A stretch of DNA of 64,000 nucleotides from Cymodocea nodosa (lineage: Eukaryota > Streptophyta > Magnoliopsida > Alismatales > Cymodoceaceae). Numbering within the stretch: position 1 is the stretch's first letter; each line of letters begins with the position of its first letter. Positions 59,780 to 64,000 of this stretch are shown here, one piece after another. Below the pieces are notes generated by a model, which was not told the origin of the DNA, ran no database searches, and worked only from the letters and a program-made list of their open reading frames with translations. Location of the stretch: NCBI GenBank assembly GCA_036874045.1, contig CM072335.1, positions 5,972,001-6,036,000 of the forward strand, written 5' to 3'. The translations under genes were made by a program, and so were the position numbers.

Positions 59780-60967
59780 TGTAGGATCGTTTGTATCACA
59801 AGAGGGGGGGTGAATTGTGTCTTTAGCAATTAAATACTAGCAGATAAAACAAGAGCACAAAACACTCGTAAATGAAATTCTATTCTTTTATTTCAAGACA
59901 GAATTTACAATATCTTTTCAACTCAATTCCCTTCTTGACGGTTTTGATACAGAAATATTTGATATACAATTTGAATATAACAATGAAGCTCTTATTGAAA
60001 ACTAATTTCGAATTGTATAAAACCTGATCTTTCTTTGTCTTTGCTCAGCTTCTGTATCTCTTCTTCTCCAATTGTCGAATTTCCAGACTTCTTACATTTG
60101 TAGCTCCTTTTCTGAAATTGCTTGGAATTTCGAACTTCTTCTGATGTTGGAGAATTTTTTAGAATATGAATATTCAAACTTAACTTTTTAGTTAGGGATC
60201 TGGATTGAATATTCAGTCTTGGTTTTTGAGATTGGGATCCTTTGTTGTAATGTAGCTTGTACTCTCTATTAGTAGTCGAACTCTATTGTCTTTCACGTTT
60301 AACATGTTCATCCACTTAATCCGCAATCCATAATCCACGTACTAATTTTCTTTTTAATCCAAATTACTTTCTATTTGAATTTCCACGATCTCCACTTCGT
60401 AGATTCACCAAAGCTTTATCTTCCTAGAGTCTTGTAGAATATCTTCTAAGTCTTCAATTTAGTCAAACATTTATCCTTTAAGTACTGTAAAAACTCGAAC
60501 ACTTATCCTTTAACTCTTCGAGTTTTTGCACCTGCAAAACACGTGACTAAATAAAGAAACTTATCTGTTCGTTAGTCCTTTTATAAAACTTGAACAGTTA
60601 TCTATCCATGCGTATAAAAACTCGAACAGTTATCTAACTATTCGATTTTACATTACCGAACGTACATGAAAACACGTGATAACTTAAAACATTAAAAACA
60701 CATGTGCAGATAACTTAACTATACGAGTTTTTAACATAAAGTATTCGACAAAAATGAAACGTTAACTATCCGAAAGTTTAACTATCCGAAACGTTAACTA
60801 TTCGAAAGTTTAACTATTGCAAATCTAACTCTTCAGAAATCTTTAATTTATCTGACATAAAAATGAAACTTTCCGATAATCTATTAACTATTATACTTAG
60901 AGAATATTATGTAGACTTATTTAAATGCGTTAATAAAGCATATATCATCAAAATTAAATACCTAACA
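59780..60967 (-). repeat. 5' LTR of element A
   Basis: 1188 bp. Compared with the other LTR it has an extra 32 bp near 60606-60637 and an extra 16 bp near 60774-60789, both being additional copies of the short repeat motifs, and one base less near 60668; this sums exactly to the 47-bp length difference. Confidence 0.95.
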
Positions 60968-60972
60968 ATCTT
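60968..60972. repeat. Target-site duplication ATCTT, right copy
   Basis: Pairs with 49095-49099. Confidence 0.95.
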
Positions 60973-61815
60973 GAGTTAGAAATTGACAAATTAAAAATGA
61001 GAGAGCTAGATTTAAATTCCACCATTGAAAAATGGAATTTAAGTCAAACTAAGTTAGACAAACTAACTAGTACCTTTGCGGTGTCATATAAATTTAGCTT
61101 AGGATTTGATTATCCTGAATACCCTGAATCTCAAGCCAATAAATGATTTATTAGTTGTAGTTCAAGTAAATCTAAGACTAAAATTCTTTTATCATGAAAC
61201 AAGATAATAAATATGTAGAAGTAGGTACTTCATGGGATGAATCATGCAGTAATAATATAAACCAATGTGATTTAGCTAAATGTACTTCTAACATGACTAT
61301 TAATGTTTCTAAAAATCTTGTTTCTTGTTCTAGAAATTTAGTCATTAATGTTTCTAAAAATCTTGTTTCTTGTTCTAGAAATTTAGTCATTAATGTTTCT
61401 AAAATTTTAGACAATCGTAGTAAACTGAAAATTTAGAAACCTGAGCATGAAATTCAAAATACTGGTATTAGACCAATTATTGGTTTTGCATGTTCTTTAT
61501 TTGAAAATTCACGTGTAGAAAAAGATTTTGTATGTATTGAAAATTTAAATACAAGTACAAAATCTTGGTACGAACTTACTGAAATGTATGAGCATAACTA
61601 AAATAAATTAACTTCTGATAAAAATTGGTTTGGTCTTGGTTATACTACATCTAAAAATAAATAGAATATCAATAAGAGCAATAATTCCATAAGTAAGTAT
61701 GATGCTAATGATAAATCAATAGTACTTACAAAAAAAAATATATAAATGATAATGTTAAGCTATTTTTTACCAAAATGAAGAAATATGCTTTTAATGAACT
61801 TGATCCTCAAAAACA
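60973..61815 (+). pseudogene. Gag of element B, remainder, and spacer to protease
   Basis: The coiled-coil part of gag resumes directly after the target-site copy (ELEIDKLKMRELDLNS). Stops follow at 61144 and elsewhere. The stretch includes the 45-bp repeat at 61299 and a degenerate linker up to the protease. Confidence 0.7.
61299..61410 (+). repeat. 45-bp in-frame repeat in the gag/protease linker of element B
   Basis: Copies start at 61299, 61344 and 61389 (third partial) and encode the 15-residue phrase NVSKNLVSCSRNLVI. Copies 1 and 2 look identical. Confidence 0.9.
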
Positions 61816-64000
61816 TTGGGTACCAAGAAAGAGTTCTTCTTAATTTGTTTTATAGGAGAAAACAACATCAAAATGATTTTAGATAGTGGAGCATCAAGTC
61901 ACATGATCGGACAGAAAAATCTACTAAAATTTTTTACAAATACTATGAAAGGAAGTGTAATATTTGGAAACAAAAGCAATGATAAAATCATAGGTATGAG
62001 TAATGTTCAAATAACTCCTACTTATGTTATTTCAAATGTATTGTATGTAGAAAACCTAAGGTTTAATTTGTTGAGTGTTATAAAACTAATTGGTAATGGA
62101 TACTCTGTAGTGTTTGAAGATAATGTATGCAAAATTATTGATAAAATTACAGATGAACTTAAGTTTATTGCTAAAAGAAAAGGTTCTGTATGTATTTTAT
62201 CTTTACCTTTTGGTGCAGTTGATTTAAATTCATGTTTGCTATCTAAAACTAGTGATGCATATCTTTGGCATAGAAGGATTGGACATATTAATATGAAACT
62301 GTTACATAAACTGTTTAGAAAAAATTGTGTGAGAGGTTTACCAAAGATTAAATACTCAAAGGATTTCATATGTGATGCATGTGAGTTAGGTAAACTTCGT
62401 AAACACTCTTTTAAATCTAAAACTGATATATCAAGCAAGAGAGTCTTAGAACTTATACATATAGATTTATTTGGACCAACAAGAATCATGAGTCTTGGTT
62501 GTAAAAGGTATATATTTGTTTTAGTAGATGACTTCTCAAGATACACTTGGGTATATTTTCTAGCAATTAAAACTGATGTTTTTGAAGTTTAAAATGTATT
62601 GTAATCTTGTTCAAAATGAACAAAGTGTCTCTATTCAAAAACTTAGGAGTGATCATGATATTGAATTTGAAAATGATCAAATGGATAATTACTGTAAAAA
62701 TCATGGCATTGATCACAAATATTCCTTTCCAAGAGTACCTTCTCAAAATAGTGTTATTGAGAGAAAGAATCGATCACTTCAAGAAATGGCCAGAACTATG
62801 TTAAATGAACATAATCTATCTCAAAATCTTTAGGCTGAAGTAGTGAATACAACATGTTATATTATTAATAGAAATCACTTAAGGCCTCTCGTTAATAAAA
62901 CTCATTTTCAAATTATGTTTGATAGGGTTCTAAAAATTTCCTATATGAAACCATTTGGTTGTAAGTATTTTATTCTTAATACTAAGGATAAAAGGGATAA
63001 ATTTCTAGCCAAAGCGGATGAAAGAAATTTTGTAGGTTACTCTACTAGAAGTAAAGCCTATAGAATTTATAATAAGACTTCTAGAACTATCGAAGAAACC
63101 CTTCATATAAGCTTCAATAAAAATTCTTTTAGAGAATCTCAATCTAAAGTTGATAATGATGATATGATCAACTTCCCAAGACAATTAGAGATTAATAGAG
63201 AGATTGAAGATTTATTTGAGAAAATTAAAAATATGAACTTAAATGATCAAACTAATGATCAAAGTGATGTATCTTTAGATGTTGGTGAGAATATTGAGGA
63301 GAATCATAGAAATTGGCGTTATTCTTCATCATATCCCATCACTCAAGTCATTAGTAATATTAATGAGGGAGTCAAAACTAGAGCTTCAGTAAATTTAAAT
63401 AGTTTGTGTATGTTTGTTTCTATGGTGGAACCAAAGAATATAGAAGAAGCATTATCTAATGAAAATTGGATAGTGACAATGCAAGATGAACTAAATCAAT
63501 TCATCAGAAATGATGTTTGGGAATTAGTCTCTCCACTAGAAAATCAATCCATAATATATACAAAGTGGATCTTTAGAAACAAAACTAATGAGACTGGTCA
63601 AGTTATAAGAAACAAAGCTAGATTAGTTGCACAAGGGTATACATAGGAAGAAGGACTCAATTATGATGAAACATTTGCTCTTGTGGCTAGGTTAGAAAGT
63701 ATTAGAATATTATTGGCCTATGCTTGCTATATGGATTTTAAACTATATCAAATGGATGTTAAAAGTGCATTTCTAAATGGGTTAATTAATGAAGAAGTTT
63801 ATGTGAAACAACCTCTTAGATTTGAAGATATTAAAAATCTTGATTGTGTATAAATTGAAGAAAGCGTTATATGGTTTGAAGTAAGCACCTAGATCATGGT
63901 ATGAAAGATTATCTACTTTCCTAATAGAACAAGATTATATCATGGAAAAAGTAGACCATACTCTTTTTATTAAAAAGGTTGATAAAGATCAGATTGTTGT
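61816..64000 (+). pseudogene. Pol of element B: protease, integrase, partial reverse transcriptase
   Basis: Protease active site DSGASSHM at about 61882-61905. GAG-pre-integrase zinc region with LWHRRIGH and CDACELGKL at 62260-62395. Integrase core begins ELIHIDLFGPT and has VLVDDFSRYTW; a frame break follows at 62590, then KLRSDHDIEFENDQMD and SQNSVIERKNRS give the second and third catalytic residues, with HDIEF in place of the usual HGTEF. TAG at 62831-62833 replaces a conserved tryptophan. Next come KPFGCKYFIL and FVGYS, the linker, ARLVAQGYT and TAG at 63645-63647, then NYDETFA and MDVKSAFLNG of RT. Further frameshifts occur after 63840. The window ends inside RT. Confidence 0.88.

Larger units (their letters stand above)
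49100..60967 (-). mobile_element. Element A: SIRE/Maximus-like Ty1/copia retrotransposon nested in element B
   Basis: It is bounded by two direct LTRs and a perfect 5-bp target duplication ATCTT (49095-49099 and 60968-60972). Read on the minus strand the order is 5' LTR (60967-59780), primer site, gag, protease, integrase, reverse transcriptase, RNase H, a third ORF, polypurine tract (50258-50241), 3' LTR (50240-49100). Length is 11868 bp including a 2002-bp solo LTR, so about 9.9 kb without it. LTR length, the gag type and a third ORF downstream of pol all fit the SIRE/Maximus lineage. All ORFs carry stops. The region 51401-52501 between RNase H and the third ORF has no reading frame I recognise. 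Confidence 0.93.
45949..64000 (+). mobile_element. Element B: SIRE/Maximus-like Ty1/copia retrotransposon, interrupted by element A, right end outside window
   Basis: Order on the plus strand: 5' LTR (45949-47470), primer site (47473), gag (from 47670), then an insertion of element A at 49100-60967, remainder of gag, protease, integrase and part of reverse transcriptase at 64000. Protease-integrase-RT order defines copia. Gag with the FDG/YWK, NAKDLNILFCAL and long coiled-coil C-terminus resembles the SIRE lineage. Stops are present in gag and pol, so it is non-autonomous now. The 3' LTR lies beyond the window. Confidence 0.85.

Overview
The window looks like repeat-dominated nuclear DNA of a flowering plant, probably a eudicot. 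It is AT-rich, carries plant-type Ty1/copia, Ty3/gypsy, PIF/Harbinger and hAT elements in several states of decay, and contains one spliced nuclear gene with plant-style GT-AG introns and a likely organelle transit peptide. I cannot name the species. All identifications rest on motifs read by eye; no search was run.

Left third (1-20531): three head-to-tail copies of a 7.75-kb unit, the last one partial; the array runs off the left edge. The copies are almost identical (I saw two base differences and one poly-A length change), so the amplification is recent. Each unit is made of old debris: an LTR of Tat/Athila type, a cluster of short inverted repeats, a PIF/Harbinger transposase pseudogene, an antisense Ty3/gypsy pol remnant, and in copies 1 and 2 the 3' part of an F-box-associated-domain pseudogene. 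The last unit ends inside the gypsy remnant, which then runs uninterrupted into its gag (to about 21415). This gives the right breakpoint of the duplication.

Middle (21.4-45.9 kb): a decayed antisense copia RNase H remnant with a 66-bp triplication, a GC-rich island, a broken hAT transposase, then the only gene I consider functional: a seven-exon SpoU-family 2'-O-methyltransferase (tRNA cytidine-34 type, TrmL-like) on the minus strand, 30295-36003. One of its introns holds a MITE. Further right lie a second hAT remnant split by an 879-bp solo LTR, an unidentified membrane-protein-like relic, and scattered LTR-like debris.

Right third (45.9-64 kb): nested SIRE/Maximus-like copia elements. Element B (plus strand, 5' LTR at 45949-47470) runs off the right edge. 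Element A (minus strand, 49100-60967, 5-bp target duplication ATCTT) sits inside B's gag. A 2002-bp solo LTR (53828-55829, target duplication GTAAC) sits inside A's reverse transcriptase. The U3 regions of these LTRs carry dense arrays of short inverted repeats (AGTTA/TAACTATCCGA type, or AACTCGTTGAGTT type) with CACGTG boxes; a related cluster occurs in the 7.75-kb unit. These arrays are the most unusual structure in the window.
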